Shown here: positions 9,169 through 16,252 of the stretch, piece by piece
Layout: every line of letters begins with the position of its first letter
How positions within the stretch are numbered: the first letter of the stretch is position 1
Assembly (NCBI GenBank): GCA_964500605.1
Contig: CAZCOS010000021.1
Location: 1 to 31,264 of the forward strand
Direction of reading: 5' to 3'
From: Sterolibacterium sp964500605
GTDB lineage: Bacteria; Pseudomonadota; Gammaproteobacteria; Burkholderiales; Rhodocyclaceae
Length of the DNA: 31,264 nucleotides
The notes under the pieces: generated by a model
Database searches by the model: none
Told to the model about the DNA's origin: nothing
The model's input: only the letters and a program-made list of their open reading frames with translations
Position numbers and translations under genes: made by a program

Positions 9169-9623
9169 AAAATACCGTCGTTACACTCGATTACCAGATC
9201 CATGACAGCGAAGGGGAGCTGGTCGATGACGGTTCCGAGCAGCTCGTCTATTTGCATGGTGGGTACGATGATGTGTTTCGTGACATCGAAGATGGCCTTG
9301 ATGGCAAACAGGTGGGTGACAAGCTTCAGGTCAAGTTGGCCCCGGAAGAAGCGTTTGGGGATTACGATGCCGAACTCGTGAACGTTGAATCTCGCGATCT
9401 GTTTCCGCCGGAAATCAAGGTGGGGATGCACCTGGAGCGTGAGGATGGCACGATGGTGACGGTCACCGACATTGAAGGTGATAGCGTGGTGGTGGATGGC
9501 AACCACCCCCTGGCCGGCAAGTCATTGACCTTCGCCTGTACCGTAGCGGCGGTGCGCCCGGCAACGCCTGAAGAAGTCGAGCATCGTCACGCCCATGAAG
9601 CGTTTGGGCATACGCATCACTGA
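9156..9623 (+). CDS. slyD: FKBP-type peptidyl-prolyl isomerase, SlyD-like
   Basis: The 155-residue protein matches the SlyD/SlpA group of FKBP prolyl isomerases and chaperones. The N-terminal half of the FKBP fold reads VVTLDYQIHDSEGELVDD, followed by LVYLHGGYDDVFRDIEDGL. The inserted chaperone (IF) domain covers roughly residues 65-125, and the fold closes with HPLAGKSLTFACTVAAV. The end is rich in histidine (HRHAHEAFGHTHH), a short version of the metal-binding tail of SlyD that in Escherichia coli serves nickel delivery. ATG 9156, preceded by GGAG, lies inside the end of the peroxiredoxin gene (13-base overlap). Cytoplasmic location is inferred from the lack of a signal peptide. Confidence 0.92.
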   Translation: MQIVKNTVVTLDYQIHDSEGELVDDGSEQLVYLHGGYDDVFRDIEDGLDGKQVGDKLQVKLAPEEAFGDYDAELVNVESRDLFPPEIKVGMHLEREDGTMVTVTDIEGDSVVVDGNHPLAGKSLTFACTVAAVRPATPEEVEHRHAHEAFGHTHH

Positions 9624-9664
9624 CATGCGACACTGCTTTTCTTAATTCGATCATTCGGAGATTC

Positions 9665-10087
9665 ATGAAAAACATGAAAGCTAAGGTACTGACCCTGAAA
9701 AACATTTTCACTGCTGCAACAGCCCTGTTTTTACTCGGATCGGCGTGCTCGGTTTTCGCACAGACGACGGAAGACAAAACGCGCTGGGGAGAAGAGGGGG
9801 CTGCCCTTCGTACCCGCGCCAGTAATTCCAGTCTCTATTACGATGCAGCCCGGGTCGAGAAAGAGAAGGAAATCGTTCGTCTTAAGTTGTATGGCACTGA
9901 AAAGCCTTCGGATCAACGGATACTTGAGGAAGTCGCCATTAACTGCGATACACATGAAATGACCCGAACGCCTGCGGGAGGAACCGCTTCCGCGCCGGCC
10001 AAGCTGTTCGCGGGTGAGGCACTCTATGCCACGGCGCGAGAACTGTGCGGCTGGGGAGCAGGGTTTTGGAAACGTCTGGCCGATTGA
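9665..10087 (+). CDS. Small exported protein, possibly Adhesin_E-like
   Basis: The 140-residue protein begins with a basic start (MKNMKAKVLTLK), a hydrophobic core and a likely signal peptidase I site after SVFA, so export to the periplasm or beyond is expected. The mature part is polar. Its central pattern, from SLYYDAARVEKEKEIVRLKLYG to a cysteine in INCDTHEMTRTP and a later ELCGWG, loosely resembles the surface-adhesin protein E family, with two cysteines that could form a disulfide. I am not certain of that family and do not assign a function. CGGAG precedes the ATG. A strong terminator follows the gene. Confidence 0.7.
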   Translation: MKNMKAKVLTLKNIFTAATALFLLGSACSVFAQTTEDKTRWGEEGAALRTRASNSSLYYDAARVEKEKEIVRLKLYGTEKPSDQRILEEVAINCDTHEMTRTPAGGTASAPAKLFAGEALYATARELCGWGAGFWKRLAD

Positions 10088-10140
10088 AGTCAGCCCGGGA
10101 GGCCTGGTAAAGCACTCGGGCACCAGGCGCACCAGGCGAA

Positions 10141-10179
10141 AAAAAAAACGCACTGGACAGCAGTGCGTTTTATTTTTTT
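10141..10179. terminator. Bidirectional intrinsic terminator
   Basis: A perfect 9-base-pair stem, AACGCACTG (10147-10155) and CAGTGCGTT (10161-10169), encloses the loop GACAG. It is preceded by a run of A and followed by a T-rich tract to 10179. It can therefore end transcription of the exported-protein gene on the + strand and of tRNA-Leu on the - strand. The T tract abuts the encoded CCA end of the tRNA. Confidence 0.9.
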
Positions 10180-10265
10180 GGTGCCCAGGAGAGGACTCGA
10201 ACCTCCACAGTGTTGCCACCACTAGGACCTGAACCTAGCGCGTCTACCAATTTCGCCACCTGGGC
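10179..10265 (-). tRNA. tRNA-Leu (anticodon CAG)
   Basis: The reverse complement reads as an 87-base class II tRNA. The acceptor stem pairs GCCCAGG with CCTGGGC, followed by discriminator A and an encoded CCA. The D arm contains GGTAGACGC. The anticodon stem-loop is CTAGG-TTCAGGT-CCTAG with anticodon CAG. A long variable arm (TGGTGGCAACACTG) marks it as leucine-type, and the T arm is GAGGTTCGAGTCCTC. The anticodon decodes CUG. No integrase or duplicated tRNA end is seen nearby, so there is no sign of its use as an attachment site. Confidence 0.96.
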
Positions 10266-10309
10266 AGTGCGAAAATCAAGAGCCGCGAATTCTATAGGAA
10301 ATTTCTTAA

Positions 10310-12949
10310 TTGTCAAAAAAAAATAAACCTTCTGCGCCCCGTTTGAGCCGTGTTCGCCGATTGGACCCCCATCTGGAACGGGAGAAATCGAAATACGAAC
10401 ACCCCCTCCCGAGCCGTGAATACATTCTGGAAACCCTGGAAAACGCCGGCGTGCCGCTGGAGTTTGCACGGATCGGCGAAATGCTGGGGGTTCGGGACGA
10501 TGAGCTGGAGGCTTTCCGCCGTCGTCTCGATGCCATGGCGCGTGCCGGACAGTTGATGCAGAACCGGGCAGGAGCCTGGCTGATTCCCGGCAAGGCAGCC
10601 CTGATTCGTGGAAAGGTCGAAGGACATTCTGAAGGTTATGGCTTCCTGATACCGGATGAAAAGAACGATTACCCGGCGGATATTTTTCTCAGCCCACGAG
10701 AAATGGAAACCGTCATGCACGGCGATCGTGTCATGGCGCGAATCGTCGGTGTGGATCGGCGCGGTCGTCCGGAAGGCCGGATCGTCGAAGTGCTGGAACG
10801 GGGTGTGCAGCGTGTAGTCGGGCGCGTCTTTAACGAACACGGGGTGTGGTTCGTCGTGGCGGAAAACCGCCGCATCAGCCAGGAAATCCTGATTGCCGCA
10901 GCACAGCCGGGAGAAAAAACTCCGGCGGTACGCGCTGGGCAGGTGGTCATGGTCGAAATCATCGAACCGCCGCGATATCACAGCCGCCCCATCGGGCGCA
11001 TCGTGGAAGTGTTGGGCAATTATGCGGATCCGGGCATGGAAATCGAAATCGCCCTGCGCAAACACGAACTGCCTTTTGAGTTTTCTCCGGATGCGTTGGC
11101 TGAAACGAAGAAGCTGCCGCTGAAAGTCCGCAAGCTCGACTGGAAGGGGCGAGAAGACCTCACGCTTCTTCCTCTGGTCACCATCGACGGCGAAACCGCG
11201 CGCGATTTCGACGACGCTGTTTATTGTGAACGTCTGCCTGGCAATGGCAAGAAAACGGGCCTTTTCCGTCTCATCGTCGCCATTGCCGATGTCTCTCACT
11301 ATGTGAAGTCTGATGCTGCGCTCGATATGGACGCGCGTAGCCGGGGCAATTCCGTTTACTTTCCGCGCCGCGTGATTCCCATGCTGCCGGAAAAACTCTC
11401 CAACGGGCTTTGCTCGCTGAATCCACAGGTCGAGCGTCTGTGCATGGCTTGCGATATGACGGTCACCACGAGCGGGCGCATCGAGGATTACCGTTTTTAT
11501 CCGGCCGTGATGTTCTCCCATGCCCGGCTGACCTACACGGAAGTCGCAGCCGCGCTGTACGACAAGGAGGTGGCCGCACGGGAAAAGCTGGCTCCGCTAC
11601 TGCCCCATCTGGAAAACCTTGACGCGCTGTATCGTGTTTTGGCGAAGTCGCGCAAGAAGCGGGGAGCGATCGATTTTGAAACCGCCGAAACCCGGATGCT
11701 GTTTGACGATCATGGCAAGATCGAGCGCATCGTGGCTGACGAACGCAACGAAGCGCATCGTCTCATCGAGGAGTGCATGCTGGCGGCCAATGTCTGTGCT
11801 TCGGATTTTCTCAAGTCGCATCGGCAAGTGGCACTGTACCGTGTGCATGAAGGACCGACGCTTGAACGCCTGAAAAAACTGCGCGATTTTCTGGGTAGCT
11901 TTGGTTTGCAGATTGGCGGCGGGGAATCGCCTGGTGCGAAGGATTACGCCAGACTGCTGGAACAGGTCCAGGGCCGCACCGACAAATCGCTACTTCAGAC
12001 TGTCATGTTACGTTCCCTGCGGCAGGCGCAATACAGCCCGGAAAATCTTGGCCATTTCGGTCTGGCTTACGAGGCCTACACGCATTTCACTTCACCCATC
12101 CGTCGCTATCCTGATTTGCTGATCCACCGCGCCATCAAGGCCACCTTGCAACACCAGCGTTATCAGCCTGGCACGGAAGCTGGTGAACGCATCGAAGATG
12201 CCTGGGAAAAGATCGGCCTGCATTGCTCCATGACGGAGCGTCGGGCGGATGAAGCCACGCGCGATGTTGAAAACTGGCTCAAGTGCTACTACATGCAGGA
12301 CCGCATCGGCGAGGAATACACGGGCATCATCAGTGCTGTGACCTCTTTCGGTATTTTCGTTGCGCTGGATGACATCTTTGTTGAAGGACTGGTGCATGTC
12401 TCCGAATTGGGTGCGGATTATTTCCACTATGACGAAACCGGCCATGTCATGGTGGGTGAGCGCACTGGACGCCGTTACCGTCTGGGGGATCGGGTTCGCA
12501 TCCGCGTCATGCGGGCCAGTCTGGAAAACAGCAAGATCGACTTTCGCTTGGTCGAAGGCGCGTCGACCGCACTGCGTGCAAGAGGCCAGGAAGCCGGTAA
12601 GCGCAAACGTGTGACGCCTATGCCGCAGGCGACCTTGATTGATCCGCCAGCACATCTTCAGCCCAGTGTGCAAAGCCCGTCCGGCGTTCACGGAAAGCGG
12701 TCGACTACCGAAAAGACCCGCGCAGGGCGAGCGGCTCAAAGCGACAAGCCTGCCAAGGCATCCCGGAAAGGTAAATCGTCTGGGCCAGCCAAAACATCTA
12801 GGGCTTCCAAGGCTTCAGGAGCCGCTAAAATTGCCAAAGCCCATAAAGCAGGGCCCAGCCGGGCCGCCCGGAAGGGGAAAGCGACTGCGATGCCTGCCGG
12901 TGGCGGAAAACCGGCGGCCCAACGAAAGAAAGGAAGTTCCCGTGGCTGA
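10310..12949 (+). CDS. rnr: Ribonuclease R
   Basis: RNase R is a processive 3'-5' exoribonuclease that degrades structured RNA and takes part in rRNA quality control. The 879 residues contain an N-terminal winged-helix region (SREYILETLENAGVPLEFARIGEML), cold-shock OB folds with the GYGFLIP motif near residue 100, the RNB catalytic domain with the metal-binding aspartates in DGETARDFDDAVYCE, the HFTSPIRRYPDLLIHR segment, an S1 domain (GEEYTGIISAVTSFGIFV), and a long Lys/Ala/Ser-rich tail from about residue 760. The start is TTG 10310 with AGGAAA about 9 bases upstream; no better start precedes conserved sequence. It overlaps rlmB by 8 bases. Confidence 0.96.
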   Translation: MSKKNKPSAPRLSRVRRLDPHLEREKSKYEHPLPSREYILETLENAGVPLEFARIGEMLGVRDDELEAFRRRLDAMARAGQLMQNRAGAWLIPGKAALIRGKVEGHSEGYGFLIPDEKNDYPADIFLSPREMETVMHGDRVMARIVGVDRRGRPEGRIVEVLERGVQRVVGRVFNEHGVWFVVAENRRISQEILIAAAQPGEKTPAVRAGQVVMVEIIEPPRYHSRPIGRIVEVLGNYADPGMEIEIALRKHELPFEFSPDALAETKKLPLKVRKLDWKGREDLTLLPLVTIDGETARDFDDAVYCERLPGNGKKTGLFRLIVAIADVSHYVKSDAALDMDARSRGNSVYFPRRVIPMLPEKLSNGLCSLNPQVERLCMACDMTVTTSGRIEDYRFYPAVMFSHARLTYTEVAAALYDKEVAAREKLAPLLPHLENLDALYRVLAKSRKKRGAIDFETAETRMLFDDHGKIERIVADERNEAHRLIEECMLAANVCASDFLKSHRQVALYRVHEGPTLERLKKLRDFLGSFGLQIGGGESPGAKDYARLLEQVQGRTDKSLLQTVMLRSLRQAQYSPENLGHFGLAYEAYTHFTSPIRRYPDLLIHRAIKATLQHQRYQPGTEAGERIEDAWEKIGLHCSMTERRADEATRDVENWLKCYYMQDRIGEEYTGIISAVTSFGIFVALDDIFVEGLVHVSELGADYFHYDETGHVMVGERTGRRYRLGDRVRIRVMRASLENSKIDFRLVEGASTALRARGQEAGKRKRVTPMPQATLIDPPAHLQPSVQSPSGVHGKRSTTEKTRAGRAAQSDKPAKASRKGKSSGPAKTSRASKASGAAKIAKAHKAGPSRAARKGKATAMPAGGGKPAAQRKKGSSRG

Positions 12950-13682
12950 ACGCCGTTTTATTTATGGATTCCATGCCGTTGTCGCCAAACTGCGTCACAG
13001 CCCGGACGATGTCAGCGAAATTTACCTCGACCGCAGCCGACAGGATGCACGGGCACGGGATCTCATCCGTCTGGCCGAAACCCACAAGACGCGCCTGATC
13101 CAGGCCGACCCCGCCCGACTTGACGGCATGGCCGGGGGGAATGCACGCCATCAAGGTGTTGTAGCCCTGGTTACGGGAACGCAACGGGTGCTCAAGCTCG
13201 ACGATGTGCTGGACACACTGACGGAGCCGCCGCTCCTGCTGGTACTCGATGGCGTACAGGACCCGCATAATCTCGGGGCCTGTCTGCGGGTGGCCGATGC
13301 CGCAGGGGCGCATGCGCTGATCGCCCCCAAGGATCGGGCTTGCGGGCTGAATGCCACGGCGGTCAAGGTGGCCAGCGGCGCGGCGGAAACCGTGCCCTAC
13401 ATCACCGTGACTAATCTCGCGCGCACTTTGCGTGAGCTTCAGGAACGCGACATTCTCACCGTCGGCGCGGCGGGCGAAGCCCAGACTGATCTATACGCCA
13501 TCGACCAGCGTGGCCCGTTGGCTTGGGTATTGGGAGCAGAAGGCGATGGATTGCGCCGTCTGACACGGGAAACCTGCGATCAACTCGCCCGCATTCCGAT
13601 GCTGGGCAGCGTGGAAAGCCTCAATGTTTCCGTGGCCAGCGGCATCTGCCTCTTCGAAGCACGACGGCAGCGGGGGGGCTGA
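12942..13682 (+). CDS. rlmB: 23S rRNA (guanosine-2'-O-)-methyltransferase RlmB
   Basis: RlmB is a SpoU/TrmH-class enzyme that methylates the ribose of G2251 in 23S rRNA. The 246 residues show an N-terminal substrate-binding domain (RFIYGFHAVVAKLRHSP) and the knotted SPOUT domain with its three motifs: DPHNLGACLRVADAAGAHA, WVLGAEGDGLRR and SLNVSVASGICLFEARRQR. GTG 12942 has AAGGAAG upstream and lies inside the end of rnr, which ends at 12949. This rnr-rlmB order is the same as in many proteobacteria, so translation of the two is probably coupled. Confidence 0.95.
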   Translation: MAERRFIYGFHAVVAKLRHSPDDVSEIYLDRSRQDARARDLIRLAETHKTRLIQADPARLDGMAGGNARHQGVVALVTGTQRVLKLDDVLDTLTEPPLLLVLDGVQDPHNLGACLRVADAAGAHALIAPKDRACGLNATAVKVASGAAETVPYITVTNLARTLRELQERDILTVGAAGEAQTDLYAIDQRGPLAWVLGAEGDGLRRLTRETCDQLARIPMLGSVESLNVSVASGICLFEARRQRGG

Positions 13683-13746
13683 ATCTCGGTGCATGGCGTG
13701 GCATCCCTGACATTCTTGTTTCCAGGCCAATCGCCACTCAGACGGG

Positions 13747-14601
13747 TCAGCTCAGAAACCGAGCCCCCAGCGTTTCCAGACCCGTTTGCTGCAGGATTTC
13801 ACTCAGCCGCTCCTGGGCCCGTTTTTGTGGTGGGCCCTTTTTCTTTGCGATGATGAGCTCGTTCTTCAGAGAGTGTTCCCAGCCGACGAGCTCGGTGACC
13901 GTGACCTGATAACCATGGGCTTCGAGTTGCAGACAGCGCAGCACATTGGTCAGGTGGCTTCCGAATTCACGGGTATGCAAGGAATGACGCCAGAGCTCGG
14001 AGAGCACGCCGGCTTTCATGGCCTGCGCCTTGTTTTGCCGTAACAGGGCAGCGACTTCGGCCTGGCAGCAAGGAACGAGTACGATGGTCTGGGCTTCCCG
14101 GGCCAGCGCGAAAGCAATGGCGTCATCCGTGGCCGTATCGCAGGCATGAAGTGCCGTGACCATGTCAGGTCGTGCGGGCAGGGCAGGGGAAGCGATGGAG
14201 TCGGCAACGGAAAGATTGAGAAAGCTCATGCCCGGAAAACCGAAGCGGTCGGCGAGTTGTCGGGAACGTTCAACCAGCTCCGCCCGGCGTTCGATACCGT
14301 AAATGTGGCTGCCCGGTGCGTGGGGCTTCACGAAAAGATCATAGAGGATGAAGCCGAGATAGGATTTTCCTGCCCCGTGGTCGATGAGATTCAGGGGGGA
14401 GCCGGGTGATTGTGACTGCCTTTCCTGCAGCAGCGGCTCGATGAAGTTCATCAGGTGGTAAATCTGCTTGAGCTTGCGGCGGCTGTCCTGATTCATCTGG
14501 CCATCGCGGGTCAGGATGTGCAACTCCTTGAGCAGTTCGATCGACTGGCCGGGGTGCAGCTCGTATTGGTTTGCCTTGTTTTGTGCGTTCTTTTTCTTCA
14601 C
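13747..14601 (-). CDS. SAM-dependent methyltransferase, substrate unknown
   Basis: The 284-residue protein has a class I methyltransferase core. Motif I is DHGAGKSYLGFILYD near residue 75, an acidic strand end follows in YGIERRAEL, and the later ALHACDTATDDAIAFAL and VPCCQAEVAALL stretches are typical of the Methyltransf_32-like group, whose substrates are mostly unassigned. The first 60 residues are helical and polar. The start is GTG 14601. It lies 4 bases after the NnrS-like gene on the same strand, so they are probably one transcript. The gene is convergent with rlmB, with 64 bases between them. I do not assign a substrate. Confidence 0.8.
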   Translation of the reverse strand: MKKKNAQNKANQYELHPGQSIELLKELHILTRDGQMNQDSRRKLKQIYHLMNFIEPLLQERQSQSPGSPLNLIDHGAGKSYLGFILYDLFVKPHAPGSHIYGIERRAELVERSRQLADRFGFPGMSFLNLSVADSIASPALPARPDMVTALHACDTATDDAIAFALAREAQTIVLVPCCQAEVAALLRQNKAQAMKAGVLSELWRHSLHTREFGSHLTNVLRCLQLEAHGYQVTVTELVGWEHSLKNELIIAKKKGPPQKRAQERLSEILQQTGLETLGARFLS

Positions 14602-14605
14602 GGCT

Positions 14606-15772
14606 TCAATGCTCCTTGCCGTCGACGCGGGCTTGCAGCAGATAGGGAATGTAGCGGTAGCCCAGAAGACCGAAACACAGCAGCCAGCAGGCTGCGGTGA
14701 AGACCAGACAGCTCATGTAGAGGTCCGGAAAAAGCTGGGGAACGAGCACCCGGCTCACGAATCCGGCAATCATCAGCCATAGCACCGCTTTGTCCGCCGT
14801 CTCGAAGATCACCTTGCGCCCCGTGTGCCCTTTGGCGATCCGGACAATCATGGCCGGAATGATGAGCCCCATGACTCCCAGCGTAAAGACGTGAATGGTC
14901 ATTGTTCCCACCCAAGCGTCGTTGCCCAGCGCGGCAAAAGCCAGCAGCAGCAACTGGGCGACGAGGGCAAGATAGCCCAGATACATGACCCCCAGATCAA
15001 TGCGGCTGAAGCCTTGCTTCGGAGCCCAGCGGAAAAAACGGAACAGGAGCAGCCCGGCCAACAGGCTCGCCAGCAGAACGACGAGTGGCTTGGGGAAGAG
15101 GGCTTCAAAAACCATGAGCAGGGCCAGCAGCTTGATGGCTTTGTCCAGCAAAGGGTGGCGCAGGATGTTGAGCTGAAAGAGGGATTTCATGAACTGGCTC
15201 AGGGTGCGCTCCAGCATGACGAGGAAGGCCACGCGAAAAAGGCCGATGGCCATGCTGATGCCGATCTGAAAATAATCGCTGCTCAGGATCAGATATTTGG
15301 TGACCAGAAAGGTGGGCAGGATGGCAAGAAAGAAGTAATTGTCACGGTAGGTGTCGGTCTTGCGGTGGCGGACCAGCGTCCACATCAGCATGGCGACGAT
15401 GGTGAGCAGGAACAGGTTGTTCGAAAGGTAAAAAAGCGGGGCAGGCAAATCGGCCTGAAACCACATGCCCAGCCTTTCCTGAAGCCAGGCAAAGGCCAGG
15501 AACATCAAGGCCGGGCCGTGGTAGCCGCGAATCTGCACCCAGTTCTTGCTGGCCGTCAGCAGAAAGCCGCCGATGATGGCCCAGCCAAAGCCGAAGAACA
15601 TCTCGTGGGCGTGCCACTGCATGGGCGCGAAAGCATTGATCGGTGCATTGACCCGTCCCGTCATGAGCAGCAGCCACAGGCTCGGAAGCAGTGCCCCGGA
15701 AAGACAAGCCAGACTGAAAAAAGGCCGGAAGCCGACCAGCCAAAGCGGCGAGGAGGAAGTGAAAATCTTCAT
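14606..15772 (-). CDS. nnrS: NnrS family membrane protein
   Basis: The 388-residue protein is strongly hydrophobic, with about 12 membrane segments. It shows NnrS family marks: the FRPFFSLACLSGALLPSLWLL opening segment, WHAHEMFFGFGWAIIGGFLLTASKNW, and later HVFTLGVMGLIIPAMIVRIAKGHTG. NnrS was described as a haem- and copper-containing membrane protein linked to the response to nitric oxide in denitrifying and pathogenic proteobacteria. I place the start at the ATG of MKIFTSSSPLWLVG (15772) because the preceding in-frame codons up to 15886 read through IS21-like terminal sequence and do not resemble the family. No denitrification gene is adjacent in the window. It is probably co-transcribed with the methyltransferase downstream. 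Confidence 0.87.
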   Translation of the reverse strand: MKIFTSSSPLWLVGFRPFFSLACLSGALLPSLWLLLMTGRVNAPINAFAPMQWHAHEMFFGFGWAIIGGFLLTASKNWVQIRGYHGPALMFLAFAWLQERLGMWFQADLPAPLFYLSNNLFLLTIVAMLMWTLVRHRKTDTYRDNYFFLAILPTFLVTKYLILSSDYFQIGISMAIGLFRVAFLVMLERTLSQFMKSLFQLNILRHPLLDKAIKLLALLMVFEALFPKPLVVLLASLLAGLLLFRFFRWAPKQGFSRIDLGVMYLGYLALVAQLLLLAFAALGNDAWVGTMTIHVFTLGVMGLIIPAMIVRIAKGHTGRKVIFETADKAVLWLMIAGFVSRVLVPQLFPDLYMSCLVFTAACWLLCFGLLGYRYIPYLLQARVDGKEH

Positions 15773-15879
15773 GATGAAAACCGGAAATCGTGAGGCGTTT
15801 GCGCAAAACCTCGAAGATACACGAAGAAGGATGGAAAATAAGGGTTCGGATAAAGGAAGCAAGGTAATCTTATTGTCAA

Positions 15880-15928
15880 TGGCCATTTACATTGACCCAC
15901 CTTTGGCCAATAAAATTGAATCACCCTT
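15880..15928. repeat. IS21-like terminal repeats, two imperfect copies
   Basis: Two adjacent units share the pattern TGGCCA...ATTGA..CACC: 15880-15903 and 15904-15928. Multiple short direct repeats of this kind lie at the ends of IS21-family elements, where the transposase IstA binds. Their position directly after the istB remnant is the expected place for one end of such an element. Confidence 0.5.
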
Positions 15929-15934
15929 GCACAT

Positions 15935-16020
15935 TTAACCCGTTATTTTCTGCTTCAGTCGATAGATCTCTTCTTCCAGCATAAAGATATATGAATGCCG
16001 GATGATCCGGTCGATGATTG
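15935..16020 (-). pseudogene. IstB-like ATPase 3' remnant (IS21 family)
   Basis: On the - strand about 27 codons read IIDRIIRHSYIFMLEEEIYR and then LKQKITG, with a TAA stop at 15935-15937. This resembles the C-terminal end of IstB, the transposition helper ATPase of IS21-type elements, whose last helix has the pattern DRIxHH...GESYRLK. Upstream of the fragment an in-frame TGA and unrelated sequence replace the rest of the gene, so only the 3' end survives. The adjacent terminal repeats support the assignment. The fragment is short, so confidence is moderate. Confidence 0.5.
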
Positions 16021-16046
16021 GCCCTCACCTTTTGGGGGAGAAGGCT

Positions 16047-16185
16047 AAACCTCAGATTGAACATTTTTCCGTCGGCCTGGCTGCGTTGCTCTTCCTTGCA
16101 GGTAGCCTGCACCCCGCATGCTGTATCGCCGCATCTTGTCAGCCCACCGGAATAACACACACTCGAAGCATTCCAACTGAGGTTT
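16047..16185. repeat. Possible small palindromic insertion (MITE-like)
   Basis: The segment is bounded by an imperfect inverted repeat: AAACCTCAGATTG at 16047-16059 and the complementary CAACTGAGGTTT ending at 16185, with 9 matching bases at the outer edge and three more after one extra base. It encloses a further hairpin, TGCAGG-TAG-CCTGCA (16098-16112). No plausible gene lies inside. It may be a miniature transposable element or another IS scar next to the istB remnant. The remaining 16186-16252 holds only a small CTCACA/TGTGAG hairpin near 16216-16230. Confidence 0.3.
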
Positions 16186-16252
16186 CCAGGTACAAATCAG
16201 GCTCAAGACACGCAACTCACAAAGTGTGAGAATGGACAGAGCTACCGCAGGT

